Source of the DNA: Pantanalinema sp. GBBB05
Lineage (GTDB): Bacteria; Cyanobacteriota; Cyanobacteriia; Leptolyngbyales; Leptolyngbyaceae
Direction of reading: 5' to 3'
NCBI GenBank assembly: GCA_016743235.1
Contig: VRZD01000012.1
Coordinates: 103,857 to 167,856, forward strand
DNA: 64,000 bases
The notes below the pieces were generated by a model that saw nothing but the letters and a program-made list of their open reading frames with translations, was not told the DNA's origin and made no database searches. Shown here in pieces: positions 26,956 to 36,892 of this stretch. Positions within the stretch are counted from its first letter, which is position 1, and every line of letters begins with the position of its first letter. The translations under genes and the position numbers were made by a program.

Positions 26956-27506
26956 GGGAGCGGATTAGGCGAGGAGCGACGTTGAAAATCGGGCATATCC
27001 AGTTCTACTCCCGCTCCTCGATCTAACACTTCTACATCCCACTGTCCTCGACTGCCTGTTTCATAAACAATGTAGCGACCATCCGGGCTGATGCTCGGGT
27101 TACGAATCCAACCTCGATAGCCGATCGACAAGACTTGAGGCTGCTGAGTCGCGCGATCGTACAGTTCAATTTCGGGGCGGGCACTATCACTGGCGAGATA
27201 AACAATATAGCGTCCGGTATAGCTGAGGCTAGGCGATTCTGCGATCGCATCTCGACGATTTAACCGGGGTAGATTGACGAATCGTTGCATCCTCAAGTCA
27301 TATAAAAAGATGCCTCGTGCTCCCTCTCGATTCGACACAAAGGCGATATAACGACCATCTCCACTTAAAGCGGGCTGTTCATCATTAAAGCGGCTGTTCA
27401 GTTCCGACGGTCCCGTAGGTACAGTCGGCTGTGTACATGCCGCTAAGGTGATGGTAATTCCTAGAGATAGCCAGCCTAACCTACGACCAGTTATCTTCCT
27501 CGTCAT
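26952..27506 (-). CDS. TolB/PD40-like beta-propeller lipoprotein
   Basis: 184 residues. A lipoprotein signal (WLSLGITITLAAC) is followed by three PD40/TolB-like propeller repeats: ALSGDGRYIAFVSNREG, SLSYTGRYIVYLASDS and SISPDGRYIVYETGS. Three blades are too few to close a propeller, so it may oligomerise. The ATG at 27506 lies inside the end of ycf66 (26-base overlap), pointing to co-transcription. Function unknown. Confidence 0.78.
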   Translation of the reverse strand: MTRKITGRRLGWLSLGITITLAACTQPTVPTGPSELNSRFNDEQPALSGDGRYIAFVSNREGARGIFLYDLRMQRFVNLPRLNRRDAIAESPSLSYTGRYIVYLASDSARPEIELYDRATQQPQVLSIGYRGWIRNPSISPDGRYIVYETGSRGQWDVEVLDRGAGVELDMPDFQRRSSPNPLP

Positions 27507-28227
27507 CGCTTTCAATCGGTCGATAATCAACATACTCAGAAGATGGCGGTTCAACATTCCGCTCCCGCGATCGCAGGTCATCATCTGAGGGGCGAGGGCG
27601 TCTGGGGCGACTGCTCGCGTTGCCACTACTGGGTCGAGGGGCTGTGCCAGAATTGCGGCTGCGATAGGGCTTGTCGTCACCTTCTAGTCCAATATCATCA
27701 ACCATGCCATCACTAGGACGAGGGCGACGTTTGCGAGTGCGATCGCTGCCGTAGCGGTCATCTACACTCGTGCGACTGCTGGACCGCCGCGCTGTTGTAT
27801 CTTCATATTCGTCTCGGCTAGAGCGGCTATCTCGGGTGCCCCGAATCCGGCGCGGTCGATCTTCGTAGGGCATCAAATCATCTAATTCCGCGCGAACGCT
27901 ATACCGTTGGCTTACCGGACGTTCGTCATCTACGATCGGGGCATTCCGTTTGGCTTGTTCGGTGGTAATCCCTCGCATCCGAATGCTTTCAACGGCAAAA
28001 AAGACAGCCGAACCTGCCAGTAGGAATTGTCCAAACTGAAGGATGGGATCTTGGCGCCAGCCCTGGAAAAACAAAATCCCGCCACACAGCAACGCGACCG
28101 CTGCGAAAAAAATGTCATGGTCGCGAGCTAATTTCGGTCGCATTGATCGCAGGAAGTACAATGCGGCTCCGGCGGCTGCCAGTGCAATGCCTACAAAACT
28201 ACTCCAGTTTAGTCCGACGTTTACCAT
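27481..28227 (-). CDS. ycf66: Ycf66-family membrane protein
   Basis: 248 residues. Residues 1-85 hold three membrane segments (FVGIALAAAGAALYFL, FFAAVALLCGGILFFQ, FGQFLLAGSAVFFAVESIRMRG) matching Ycf66, a chloroplast and cyanobacterial family of unknown biochemical role. The C-terminal 150 residues are disordered, rich in Arg, Asp and Ser with RRPRPSDD-type repeats. It lies next to psbX, as in other cyanobacteria. The ATG at 28227 is the family start. Confidence 0.88.
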   Translation of the reverse strand: MVNVGLNWSSFVGIALAAAGAALYFLRSMRPKLARDHDIFFAAVALLCGGILFFQGWRQDPILQFGQFLLAGSAVFFAVESIRMRGITTEQAKRNAPIVDDERPVSQRYSVRAELDDLMPYEDRPRRIRGTRDSRSSRDEYEDTTARRSSSRTSVDDRYGSDRTRKRRPRPSDGMVDDIGLEGDDKPYRSRNSGTAPRPSSGNASSRPRRPRPSDDDLRSRERNVEPPSSEYVDYRPIESDDEEDNWS

Positions 28228-28473
28228 CGCCAATCGCTCCAACAGTACATTCTATGTTAACCAGTTACGCCCAAAATCTCCACCAGCGAACAGGCGTTCA
28301 GGTTGCGGTTGGGAAAATTTTATCGAGTCCACAACGGCACAGATAAGAAAAATCCTTAGGCGATCGCGCTCAGTGGGCTGAAGCGTTACCTAAGGTAGAA
28401 GTCCTGGGTGAAAAATACGACAAGAGGATAACTGCCGAAACAGCTATCCCCTGTTAAACAAGTAAACAATGGA

Positions 28474-28593
28474 CTATGAACGTTGAATCTTATCTTTTTG
28501 GCTGATAAAGATTAGTGCAGCCGTGAGTGGAATCACGACAATAATTGCACCCCAAACCAGGCTGAGTAAGAAATTTGCCAGAGAAGGAGTCAT
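28474..28593 (-). CDS. psbX: Photosystem II protein PsbX
   Basis: 39 residues, one membrane helix: [20 protein letters not shown] then [19 protein letters not shown]. The SLxNF start and the SQKDKIQR end are PsbX hallmarks. PsbX sits near cytochrome b559 in photosystem II and affects plastoquinone exchange. AAGGAG lies just before the ATG. The neighbouring ycf66 supports the call. Confidence 0.93.
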   Translation of the reverse strand: MTPSLANFLLSLVWGAIIVVIPLTAALIFISQKDKIQRS

Positions 28594-28836
28594 GAGTCCT
28601 TGTGCCTCGCTTACAACAAATTGTTTTTCATAATTTTAACGGTCTGTCACACCATTGAGAAGCAGATCGAGCAATTTCGCTGAATCAATGTGCTAAATCT
28701 CAGTATCCCTTAACGTAGCACACGAGCTAGCACCGATGCTTAGACTCTACTTCCCTGCTTTAGCAAAGGGAGCCATGCCGCTAAGATAAGGAAAGCAGTA
28801 ATTTACATCCCTTAATGGGTGTTTCATCGATCGCGT

Positions 28837-29121
28837 ATGACTGAGCTTGTGATCACCTCTTGGGTGTTAGGTGTGCTGTTGGCTGTGATGACTTTCCTAT
28901 TTATTTTCCGGATTGTCCTCACCTGGTATCCCCAAGCAGACCTGACTCGCTTTCCGTTCAATCTGGTTGCTATCCCCACCGAACCCTTTCTTGCCCCTTC
29001 CCGCAAGCTTGTGCCGCCCCTCGGAGGGGTTGATATTACTCCGATTATTTGGGTCGGCATCTTCAGTTTGGTACGGGAAATCCTCTTAGGACAACAGGGA
29101 TTGTTACGAATGATGATGTGA
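28837..29121 (+). CDS. YggT-family membrane protein
   Basis: 94 residues with two membrane segments: ITSWVLGVLLAVMTFLFIFRIVLTWYPQ and, after FNLVAIPTEPFLAPSRKLVPPLGGVDITPIIWVG, a second helix. The P-T-E-P-FL-P-R pattern is typical of YggT/CCB3 proteins, linked in chloroplasts to haem attachment on cytochrome b6 and in bacteria to cell-division or osmotic phenotypes. It ends 10 bases before the stop of the converging accC. Confidence 0.85.
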   Translation: MTELVITSWVLGVLLAVMTFLFIFRIVLTWYPQADLTRFPFNLVAIPTEPFLAPSRKLVPPLGGVDITPIIWVGIFSLVREILLGQQGLLRMMM

Positions 29122-29131
29122 TGGTTTATCG

Positions 29132-30481
29132 CTATTTCTTAAACATCACTTGTTCAACGAAGTTGGTATAGATATCGCCCTGCTGAAATTCCGGTGTTTC
29201 CAGAATCCGTTGATGGAAGCTGATCGTGGTGGGTAAGCCAGTGATGGCACACTCGCGTAAGGCTCGGCGCATCCGGCGGATGGCAGCTGGGCGATCGTGC
29301 CCCCAGACAATCAATTTACCTATTAGCGAGTCGTAATAGGCGGGAATTTCATAGTCGGTGTAAACGTGGGAATCCATCCGTACGCCAGGACCACTCGGTG
29401 GCAGGTAGCCACTAATTCGACCAGGATGGGGACGGAAATTGTGGTCAGGGTCTTCCGCATTAATCCGACATTCGATCGCGTGTCCGCGTAACACTACTTG
29501 ATCCTGAGTAATGCTGAGGCGTTCACCCTGGGCAATCCGGATCTGTTCAGCGATTAGATCCAATCCCGTAATCATTTCGGTGACGGGATGCTCCACCTGA
29601 ATCCGGGTGTTCATTTCCATGAAGTAGAACTCCCCAGATTGATCCAGCAGGAACTCGACGGTACCCGCACCGACATAATTAATCGACTTTGCTGCCATCA
29701 CAGCCGCTGTGCCCATCTTTTCCCGGAGTTCAGGAGTCAGCGCTGAGCTAGGAGCTTCTTCCAACAGCTTTTGGTGACGACGCTGGATCGAGCACTCCCG
29801 TTCGCCTAAGTGAATCGCATTGCCGTAGCTGTCCGCCAGAATTTGAAATTCAATGTGCCGGGGCTTTTGGACGAACTTCTCTAAATAGACACCCGGATTA
29901 CCAAAGGCAGCATCCGCTTCTCCTTGAGCAGCCGCAAATAATGGGGCAAGATCCGCTTCTTCCCGCACTAAACGCATTCCTCGCCCACCACCACCAGCTG
30001 TAGCTTTAATGATCACTGGGTAGCCAATTTTGCGGGCGATCTCTTGGGCTTCTGCTTCATCCATCAGTAAGCCAGCGCTACCAGGAACGGTCGGCACACC
30101 AACTCGTTGCATCGTTTTTTTAGCTGTAGACTTATCTCCCATCGCCCGAATGGAATCTGGCGAGGGACCGATGAAGGCAATTTTGTGGTCAGCACAAATT
30201 TCGGCAAAACGAGCATTTTCCGCCAGGAAGCCATAGCCCGGATGAATCGCACTGGCATTGCGGGTGAGGGCGGCGGCAATGATGTTGGGGATATTCAGGT
30301 AACTTTTGCTGCTAGGGGGTTCGCCAATGCAAACGGCCTCGTCTGCCAGTTGCACATGAAGGGAATGGCGATCGATTGTCGAGTGAACCGCCACCGTGGC
30401 GATCCCCATTTCCTCGCAGGTTCGGAGAATTCTCAGGGCAATTTCTCCGCGGTTGGCAATCAGGATTTTGGAAAACTGCAT
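29132..30481 (-). CDS. accC: Biotin carboxylase subunit of acetyl-CoA carboxylase
   Basis: 449 residues, normal length. ATP-grasp motifs: [49 protein letters not shown] and the N-terminal [16 protein letters not shown]. It carboxylates biotin on AccB with bicarbonate and ATP in the first step of fatty-acid synthesis. The gene stands alone, as usual in cyanobacteria where acc genes are scattered. Confidence 0.96.
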   Translation of the reverse strand: MQFSKILIANRGEIALRILRTCEEMGIATVAVHSTIDRHSLHVQLADEAVCIGEPPSSKSYLNIPNIIAAALTRNASAIHPGYGFLAENARFAEICADHKIAFIGPSPDSIRAMGDKSTAKKTMQRVGVPTVPGSAGLLMDEAEAQEIARKIGYPVIIKATAGGGGRGMRLVREEADLAPLFAAAQGEADAAFGNPGVYLEKFVQKPRHIEFQILADSYGNAIHLGERECSIQRRHQKLLEEAPSSALTPELREKMGTAAVMAAKSINYVGAGTVEFLLDQSGEFYFMEMNTRIQVEHPVTEMITGLDLIAEQIRIAQGERLSITQDQVVLRGHAIECRINAEDPDHNFRPHPGRISGYLPPSGPGVRMDSHVYTDYEIPAYYDSLIGKLIVWGHDRPAAIRRMRRALRECAITGLPTTISFHQRILETPEFQQGDIYTNFVEQVMFKK

Positions 30482-30644
30482 CTTCTAACGTGTGATTCCG
30501 TATTCAGTAGAATAGACGTTTCCGGAGACACCCTGGAAGATCTTGACTGGGAAATTCCTGACTTCGAGGGTGGAAGCCGGTAAGCAATTCGTTGAGAGGG
30601 GGCTAGGCGTGGGAGATTCCCTGGTAGCAAGTGTGGTCCGGTAC

Positions 30645-32639
30645 TTACTTTACCTTGGCAGTGCGACTACGGGTTTTCTTGGGCAAAGTCGGTTCTGGTG
30701 GTTCGATCGGCACGATCGGTAAGGTTACATGAAACTGGCTACCTTGGTCTTTGCCAGCCGATTCTGCCCAAATGTGTCCGCCTAGACGGGTAATAATTTG
30801 GCGACAAATCGCTAATCCTAGCCCTGTACCGCTGGTAGTACGGCGTAAAGCCCCTTCTTCTTGATAAAAGCGATCGAAGACGATCTCCAGACGATTGGGT
30901 TCAATGCCACGTCCCGTATCCGCCACGGTCACTTCTAGCATGGAGTTAGCATTGACCACTGCTTGGATCATGATTTGACCATCGGGGTCAGTGAATTTGC
31001 AGGCATTATCGAGCAGTTTAGTGAGCACCTCTACCAACCACTCACCATCCGCTTGCACTAAAGGTAAGTCCAAAGGCACATCAGTCTTGATTTCTGGCAA
31101 TTTTGTCTGCTGTTGCCGAATCCGCAAGCTACTCAGTGCCAGATCAACACATTCTCGAATTGGTAAGGATTCTAAATGCCATTCCACTCGTCCACTTTCC
31201 AGTTGCGACAAGGTGAGGAAGTCCTGAATCAATTTCCGCATGCGTTCGGCATCCGATAAGGCAGACTGTAACATCACCTGTTGTAATTCCGGTGGCATAT
31301 CTGGTTCACTAGCCAAACTTTCCAGGCAAACCTGAATAGTGGAGAGAGGCGTCCGTAATTCGTGACCAGTGATGGCAATCAAGTTGCTGCGAGTCAGATC
31401 CAATGCCTCTAATTGTTGGTTCAGATCTTCTAGGTGGGCATAGGCTTCCGCTTGAATCAAGGCCGTGCCAATTTGGGCAGCGATCGCTTCAATCAGCTCT
31501 AATTCATCGGCTTCCCAGTGATGGGGAGTACTACCACAGTGATGGAGCTCTACAATCCCTAATAAGCGGTTTTGTTGGATTACGGGTACCAGCAGCCAGG
31601 AGGTCATCTGCCATTGCTGGACTAGCGATCGTAAAGGAGTCACCTCGTGACCGTCATCCATCACCCAAACCGCTGCGCGAACATCCTCGACATAGACCCG
31701 CTCTTGCCGCTTGACTACCGCTTGAAATAAAGGATTGTCTTGTAAGTTCCAGGGTTGTCCTAGTAAGGAACCCACGGCAGCACACAAAAACTCGTCCTGA
31801 ATCGTGACGCTAGTATCATTGGCTTTGCAACGGTACAGCAGACACCGACAGACCTGTAAGGCTTGTCCTAGTTCCTGGACGGCGACCTGAAAAATTTCGT
31901 TCGGATTCAGCGATCGCCGGATGGCGGAGGTGATCAAATTCACTAACCGTTCTTTGCGTTCTTGGGCCGCAATGGAACGATAGGCTTTCAGCAGTTTGTA
32001 CTGTCCAGCCTGTAAATAAGTGACTAACCGTTCCACAAACGGACCCGGATCAACGTTGTTAAACCCTGTGCGAGTTTTGCCCGTAAACAATAATTTTGCT
32101 TGCTCGACTTTTGTGGCTAACTCAGGTCGATAGCCGAGGATGCGATCGAGCAGTAACTCTGCGGCTTGACACACCGTTTGCCGTTCAAAGGTCCAGATCC
32201 CCTCAAAGCGGCGAGACTGATCTGTGGCAAAGGTAGGAACTTCAACCAGGGCATCGCTCACCTGCCGTTCTTTACAAATCAAACAGGCGGCATACCGAGC
32301 GCCAACGACAACGAGATGCCATTCCTGTGATAAGGCATCTGTGGACTGAAAGGCGATCGTTTCGTAGCGGTCGGAGCGATTGCAAAAATCAGTTTCCGGA
32401 GCTGCGAGCACATAGACCTGATCCGTCCGTTCAGCAATGCGAAGATAACGATGGGCTTCCTGGCGATAAAATCGCTCTCGTTGGAAGTTGGCAATGACCA
32501 GTGGGCGATCGCTACCAGCTAACACCTGGTCTTCCATGGCATGGGAAAGCGCTGTCAAGGATGACTTGAAATAAAGCTGGGCTCTCAAGTCAGGTAGCGC
32601 TTGCAGTAGATCTTCCAAGATGGAAGTGGAGTTGCTCAT
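30645..32639 (-). CDS. DICT-GAF sensor histidine kinase
   Basis: 664 residues, no membrane segment. An N-terminal DICT domain (about 1-215; QERFY-type start, ERTDQVYVLAAPETDF, LSQEWHLVVVGARYAACLIC) is followed by a GAF domain (about 230-400), an HisKA box (ITGHELRTPLSTIQ) and HATPase motifs (DNACKFTDPDGQ, DTGRGIEPNRLEIVFDRFYQ, GTGLGLAICRQII). DICT kinases are largely cyanobacterial; the signal is unknown, and GAF domains can bind bilins or redox centres. No cysteine-bilin motif is evident. No partner response regulator is adjacent. Confidence 0.88.
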   Translation of the reverse strand: MSNSTSILEDLLQALPDLRAQLYFKSSLTALSHAMEDQVLAGSDRPLVIANFQRERFYRQEAHRYLRIAERTDQVYVLAAPETDFCNRSDRYETIAFQSTDALSQEWHLVVVGARYAACLICKERQVSDALVEVPTFATDQSRRFEGIWTFERQTVCQAAELLLDRILGYRPELATKVEQAKLLFTGKTRTGFNNVDPGPFVERLVTYLQAGQYKLLKAYRSIAAQERKERLVNLITSAIRRSLNPNEIFQVAVQELGQALQVCRCLLYRCKANDTSVTIQDEFLCAAVGSLLGQPWNLQDNPLFQAVVKRQERVYVEDVRAAVWVMDDGHEVTPLRSLVQQWQMTSWLLVPVIQQNRLLGIVELHHCGSTPHHWEADELELIEAIAAQIGTALIQAEAYAHLEDLNQQLEALDLTRSNLIAITGHELRTPLSTIQVCLESLASEPDMPPELQQVMLQSALSDAERMRKLIQDFLTLSQLESGRVEWHLESLPIRECVDLALSSLRIRQQQTKLPEIKTDVPLDLPLVQADGEWLVEVLTKLLDNACKFTDPDGQIMIQAVVNANSMLEVTVADTGRGIEPNRLEIVFDRFYQEEGALRRTTSGTGLGLAICRQIITRLGGHIWAESAGKDQGSQFHVTLPIVPIEPPEPTLPKKTRSRTAKVK

Positions 32640-32842
32640 CGAGGAAAACGGGACTCGTTGACGCCGATACGGTTATACCTAAAAATTCTTGTCCGCCCCT
32701 ACTATACCGTTTTGCTGAGGTTAGAAAAATGCTACGACCATTCTTCCTACCAATTACCGGGATTTCTGGGAAGTAATTGCCTCACGGAATTTGCTAGAAC
32801 GGCAGTGATTCCAATAGTAAAACTATAGCTCTCTCCTTGCCT

Positions 32843-33505
32843 ATGACCTGGCACACTATGATTTGGGACGCCTTATTTGCAAGTCGTGATTGGATGGCGT
32901 GGAACCTATTTCTGGCTCTACTGCCGCTGGGACTCAGTGTTTGGTTGTTTCGGCAGCCCAAACCGCGATCGGTCGTTTGGTGGGTAACGGCCTTAGTCTT
33001 TGTGGCTTTTTTGCCCAATGCCCCCTACGTCTTGACAGATTTGATTCATTTGGTTGAGGAGCTTCAGCAAACCTCGTCGTTGTTTATTGGGACGTTGTTG
33101 CTGATTCCTAAATACGTCGTGTTTGTCTTGATTGGCTGGATGGCGTATGTGCTGTCGCTGATTAATGTGGGCTATTACTTAAAGCGGCAGGGATTAGGAC
33201 GTTATATTTTACAGATGGAACTCCTGTTACATGCGCTGAGTGCGATCGGCGTGTATCTGGGACGATTTGAACGGTTGAATAGCTGGAATTTGGTAACACA
33301 CCCGCATCATGTGGCGGTTAGCCTGGTCGAGAATCTGCTTGATCATCGTCCGCTGATCCTGATTACCCTCGGATTTATTGGCTTCACAGGCTTATATTGG
33401 GTGTTCAAGGAAATTACGCTAGCCCTATTGTTGCAACGTCGGTATGTCAGAACCTTACGGCAACTCTCAGCTAACCCAGAAGACTACCCCAGTACCCTAG
33501 AATAA
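32843..33505 (+). CDS. DUF1361 membrane protein
   Basis: 220 residues, six hydrophobic segments. The conserved DUF1361 pattern FLPNAPYVLTDLIHLVE is clear. Function unknown. The ATG at 32843 is preferred over a TTG two codons upstream. Confidence 0.85.
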   Translation: MTWHTMIWDALFASRDWMAWNLFLALLPLGLSVWLFRQPKPRSVVWWVTALVFVAFLPNAPYVLTDLIHLVEELQQTSSLFIGTLLLIPKYVVFVLIGWMAYVLSLINVGYYLKRQGLGRYILQMELLLHALSAIGVYLGRFERLNSWNLVTHPHHVAVSLVENLLDHRPLILITLGFIGFTGLYWVFKEITLALLLQRRYVRTLRQLSANPEDYPSTLE

Positions 33506-33520
33506 GGTTCCGCGAACCTT
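33504..33520 (+). terminator. Hairpin downstream of DUF1361 gene
   Basis: AAGGTTC-CGC-GAACCTT, a 7-bp perfect stem overlapping the stop codon region. No T run on the plus strand, so confidence is low. Confidence 0.4.
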
Positions 33521-33557
33521 CCACTTTGCTTAATTAGAGTCTTCTAGGTCTTCTTGA

Positions 33558-33563
33558 TATAAT
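33558..33563 (+). promoter_or_regulatory. -10 element upstream of the Nif11-like gene
   Basis: A perfect TATAAT, 35 bases before the ATG at 33598, implying a short leader of about 28 bases. No good -35 at the right distance, so an activator or another sigma factor may be needed. Confidence 0.5.
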
Positions 33564-33597
33564 CTCGGAGTCATATCTCTCTCGGAGCATTTGCATT

Positions 33598-33978
33598 ATG
33601 GCAACTGCGGCAGTGTTGGATTTTATGCATAAGACGGCTGAAGACGCAGCATTACGCCAACAGCTTGAAGCACTGCTAGGTGTTGGAGATGGCAACATCA
33701 GCAATGAAGTAGAGCTTGATCCGGCAGAATCAGCGGCACTGAAGGGAGAACGCGCTCCTGCTGTAGCTGAGTTTGCTAGCAAAAATGGCTATCGCTTTTC
33801 AGTCGATGAGTTAGTCACTGTAGTAGATGCTTTTGAAAAGCATCAAACTGGGGAAATGTCAGATAGCGATTTTGCCGCTTTGCTGGGTATGTCGGTGACT
33901 GACACACGGATGCAGGATGGCATGCCAGGAATCAATAAGGTGAAAAATTGGTTCCTAAGAACCTATCTCGGTTACTAA
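33598..33978 (+). CDS. Nif11-domain-like protein
   Basis: 126 residues, acidic, no Cys. The pattern VLDFMHKTAEDAALRQQL ... AVAEFASKNGYRFSVDELVTVV ... MSDSDFAALLGM matches the Nif11 helix-rich fold, but with a 24-residue insert between the first two blocks. Nif11 domains occur as leader peptides of ribosomal natural products and as lone proteins of unknown role. The usual Gly-Gly cut site is absent and the 26-residue tail (TDTRMQDGMPGINKV...) has no Cys, so a classic lanthipeptide core is unlikely. No modifying enzyme or transporter is adjacent. Confidence 0.65.
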   Translation: MATAAVLDFMHKTAEDAALRQQLEALLGVGDGNISNEVELDPAESAALKGERAPAVAEFASKNGYRFSVDELVTVVDAFEKHQTGEMSDSDFAALLGMSVTDTRMQDGMPGINKVKNWFLRTYLGY

Positions 33979-33996
33979 ATCTCAATGAAGTGAGCC

Positions 33997-34040
33997 GCGA
34001 TCGCAATCAGGCAGAGCAAGTACCGCCTGATTGCGATCGC
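33997..34040 (+). terminator. Strong hairpin after the Nif11-like gene
   Basis: A perfect 16-bp stem (33997-34012 with 34025-34040), 12-base loop. Each arm contains a HIP1 octamer GCGATCGC. It lies between two converging genes and may end both transcripts, although no T run follows. Confidence 0.6.
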
Positions 34041-34131
34041 TTGTTCAGAAAATTTGGGCAGAATCTACTGTGATCTTAAGAGTATTAAGGTTGGTTGTAT
34101 TAATACTTTTAGGATCGAGCTGCTGGTGCTG

Positions 34132-36729
34132 TTACGGTTTTGTCCTGGCTTCCAGGCTTTCCAAGCGGCTTCTCAACTCTTGATTGTCTTTCTTTAGTTG
34201 ATCCAGTTCTTCACGGAGCTGTTTTACGGCTTTATCTGCACCAAGTTTCTTTTGAACTTTGGGGATGGCTTCCTCGGCAATGCGGCGGACTCGACCATCG
34301 GGAGTATGATCCGCCAGAGATTGCAGGATGGCGATCGCACGCACGGTTTCCATTTGCCCTAGAGCTGCAACAACTGAGACTTGGGTAAGGAAGAAGCTTT
34401 CGCGGGATAGTTCTTCCAATCGCTCTAGAATTCGTTCCAGGTTGACGTTGGTCTGTCCAGTGGAGATTGTTCCTAGCGCTCGGATGGCGGCAAGTCGTAG
34501 AGGCTGAGGAACGCCGGGAACGGTGTAGTGCAGAATCAGATTCAGCGCAGCTTCGGAAGTTTTCATCTGGCTTAAAGCGCCGATCGCCCCCGATCGGACT
34601 ACTTCATTCCAGCCTTGTCGTTCCTGTAATACGGACTCTAATAAGGTCAGCGCTGTTTCAGTTGAGGTGCCATTGAGGCTAGAAGTAGATGCTGCCACAC
34701 TACCGAGAGCCTTCAACGCCGCCGCTTCCACGTAGTAACTAGCATCGCCTTGGGTGGCTAATTGGGCTAAGGTTTCATAGCTATCATCAGTTTTGATGTC
34801 TGCTAAGGCTTCTACGGTAGCGCGACGAACTCTGGCATCTGGATCGGCGAGCCCTGCTACAAGTTCAGTGAATGCCTGATCTAGCTTAATTGTGGCTAGA
34901 TTTTTGGCAACCTCGACCCGCACTCCCCAGCAACGATCGGACTTTAATGCTTCAGAGAGTACCTTAATTGGTTCCAACCCACCTTTCTTGGCTAACGCTT
35001 CTGACGCATAGATGCGCGCGATCGGATCTGGATCGTGCTGCAATTGGGCTTTCAGTTCTGCTACTGGGTATTCCAAAGTGACTGTCTTGAGAATCGGATT
35101 GCCCACATCAAAACTGAGCCAGTCGGGTTTTTGTTCGAGTGGGAAATAGAAGCTCTGGTCGCGATCGTGAATGCGGACCGTAAAAGATTTCAATGGGTTG
35201 CTATGGTTGGCGATATAGCCAAAGCCGATCGCCACCTTCAGGTCAAATAAGTCGCGATTACTGCCTGAGCTATCTGCCTTCGCCTGGGTTTGGGTGACAG
35301 TTACTTTGGCTAGATTGCTGTCACCATCCCAGGAGTAAGCCACGGTGTAGTCGGGATGTCCACCTCGGAAGACAAACTGATCAAATAGGAATAAGAGGTT
35401 GCGTCCACTGGCTTTTTCGATCGCGCGGAGCAGATCCACCGTTTCCACCGTTCTGTGAGCGTTGTCATTCACAAAGGTAGTAATGGCTTTCCAAAATAAC
35501 TCGTCGCCGAGTTCGGCACGGATCATGTGATAGACACATGCCCCTTTCTCATACAAGTGGCGATCGTAGAGTTCGATCGCTTCCCGGTACACATGGGTGA
35601 CGATCGGTCGCCGATAGCGGGAAGCATCTTCATCGAGATAATTGCGGGTTTCGTTCAGCCGATAGTAGGCGGCATCTTCTGCCCCGTATTCTGACTCCGT
35701 CCAGAGGACTTCTGAGTAGGTCGCCATCCCTTCTTTAATCCAGGCGTGTGACCAGTGCTTGATCACCACCAGATCGCCAAACCACTGATGCGCCAGTTCA
35801 TGGGCAACTAGACTTTCGGTACTGCGATTATCGATCGCCGCTCGTTGATCAATTAAGCAGCGATCGGTCAGCAACGTGGTCGATGTATTCTCCATGCCAC
35901 CAAAGATGAAGTCATCTACACAGACTTGAGCATATTTGGGGAATGGATACGGATAACCAAACTTCTGGCTGAAAAACTCAATCATCCGGGGGGTTTTCCC
36001 CATACTCAGCCGTGCTTCTGCTTCCCGTCCTTTTTCGACGTAGTAAGTGACCGGTTTACCGTGCCACTCGTCCCGCAGTTCGGCAAAATCACCGACTGCC
36101 AGAGTCATGAGATAGGTCGGATGAACTTCGCGCTGATACCAGTGATAAATCTTGTAGTCCCCATCGGCTTCTGTCTGAATTAGCTCACCGTTGGAAATCG
36201 CAATCAAAGGATTGGGCACTCTGACCCGAATTTCAGAGGTTGCCAATTGTCCGGGGTAGTCGAAGCAGGGAAACCAGAAGCGGGAATCTTCATCTTCTCC
36301 CTGGGTCCAGACTTGAGTCGGTTTCTGGGAATAATGCGAATTGGGTGTAATAAAGTACAGACCTCGCTGAGGTTGTTCAACGTGATACTCGATCGCCAGT
36401 TCAATTGGCTGTCCGGCTTGGGTCGGTTCTTGTAAGGTAATGTGCAGAATCTCCCCATCACAGTCAAACTTCTGCGTTATGTCTTGGACCTTGACGGCTG
36501 CGATCGTCAAATTGACGGCATCCAGAGTCAGGCGATCGATGCCACTGCGAATTGGATTCAGACGAATTGTGCACGTTCCTTGATAGCTGTGGTTGGGGAT
36601 ATCTAGCGCTAGATCCAAACGGATATGTTCCACCTGTCCAGGGCGATCGGGATTGTAGTGGGGACGCGCTCCTGGTAGCTCAAAGGAATTGTGACTGGTT
36701 TCGTCAAACCCAAAGTAGGACTGTGGCAT
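34132..36729 (-). CDS. M1-family zinc aminopeptidase with HEAT repeats
   Basis: 865 residues. Aminopeptidase N-type catalytic part: GGMEN (277-281) for substrate N-terminus binding, zinc motif HELAH (310-314) with third ligand in KEGMATY. After about residue 560 there are HEAT/PBS-lyase-type repeats (DPIARIYASEALAKKG, DPDARVRRATVEALADI, RSGAIGALSQM, PDGRVRRIAEEAIPKV) and a C-terminal coiled coil (LREELDQLKKDNQELRSR). The HEAT part resembles the C-terminal scaffold of other M1 enzymes such as TAF2-like forms. Likely cytoplasmic. Confidence 0.9.
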   Translation of the reverse strand: MPQSYFGFDETSHNSFELPGARPHYNPDRPGQVEHIRLDLALDIPNHSYQGTCTIRLNPIRSGIDRLTLDAVNLTIAAVKVQDITQKFDCDGEILHITLQEPTQAGQPIELAIEYHVEQPQRGLYFITPNSHYSQKPTQVWTQGEDEDSRFWFPCFDYPGQLATSEIRVRVPNPLIAISNGELIQTEADGDYKIYHWYQREVHPTYLMTLAVGDFAELRDEWHGKPVTYYVEKGREAEARLSMGKTPRMIEFFSQKFGYPYPFPKYAQVCVDDFIFGGMENTSTTLLTDRCLIDQRAAIDNRSTESLVAHELAHQWFGDLVVIKHWSHAWIKEGMATYSEVLWTESEYGAEDAAYYRLNETRNYLDEDASRYRRPIVTHVYREAIELYDRHLYEKGACVYHMIRAELGDELFWKAITTFVNDNAHRTVETVDLLRAIEKASGRNLLFLFDQFVFRGGHPDYTVAYSWDGDSNLAKVTVTQTQAKADSSGSNRDLFDLKVAIGFGYIANHSNPLKSFTVRIHDRDQSFYFPLEQKPDWLSFDVGNPILKTVTLEYPVAELKAQLQHDPDPIARIYASEALAKKGGLEPIKVLSEALKSDRCWGVRVEVAKNLATIKLDQAFTELVAGLADPDARVRRATVEALADIKTDDSYETLAQLATQGDASYYVEAAALKALGSVAASTSSLNGTSTETALTLLESVLQERQGWNEVVRSGAIGALSQMKTSEAALNLILHYTVPGVPQPLRLAAIRALGTISTGQTNVNLERILERLEELSRESFFLTQVSVVAALGQMETVRAIAILQSLADHTPDGRVRRIAEEAIPKVQKKLGADKAVKQLREELDQLKKDNQELRSRLESLEARTKP

Positions 36730-36892
36730 AGGGATATAACTTTTACCTTACGGGCAGTAAATTTTAACCTGTTCTAGACTCAGCAGATTATTTCTCCAGG
36801 TTAACGTGGTTGTGATTGGTGGAGCATCAAACCCGTTATAGTGGTGGGCAATTGATGACTAGAGAAAAATCTATTCGTCCTTGAGGTGTAGG

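Noticed and set aside
30107..30583. 158-codon plus-strand frame over the accC start
   Set aside because: Mostly antisense to accC; the last 33 codons (ending EIPDFEGGSR) lie outside it but have no start of their own.
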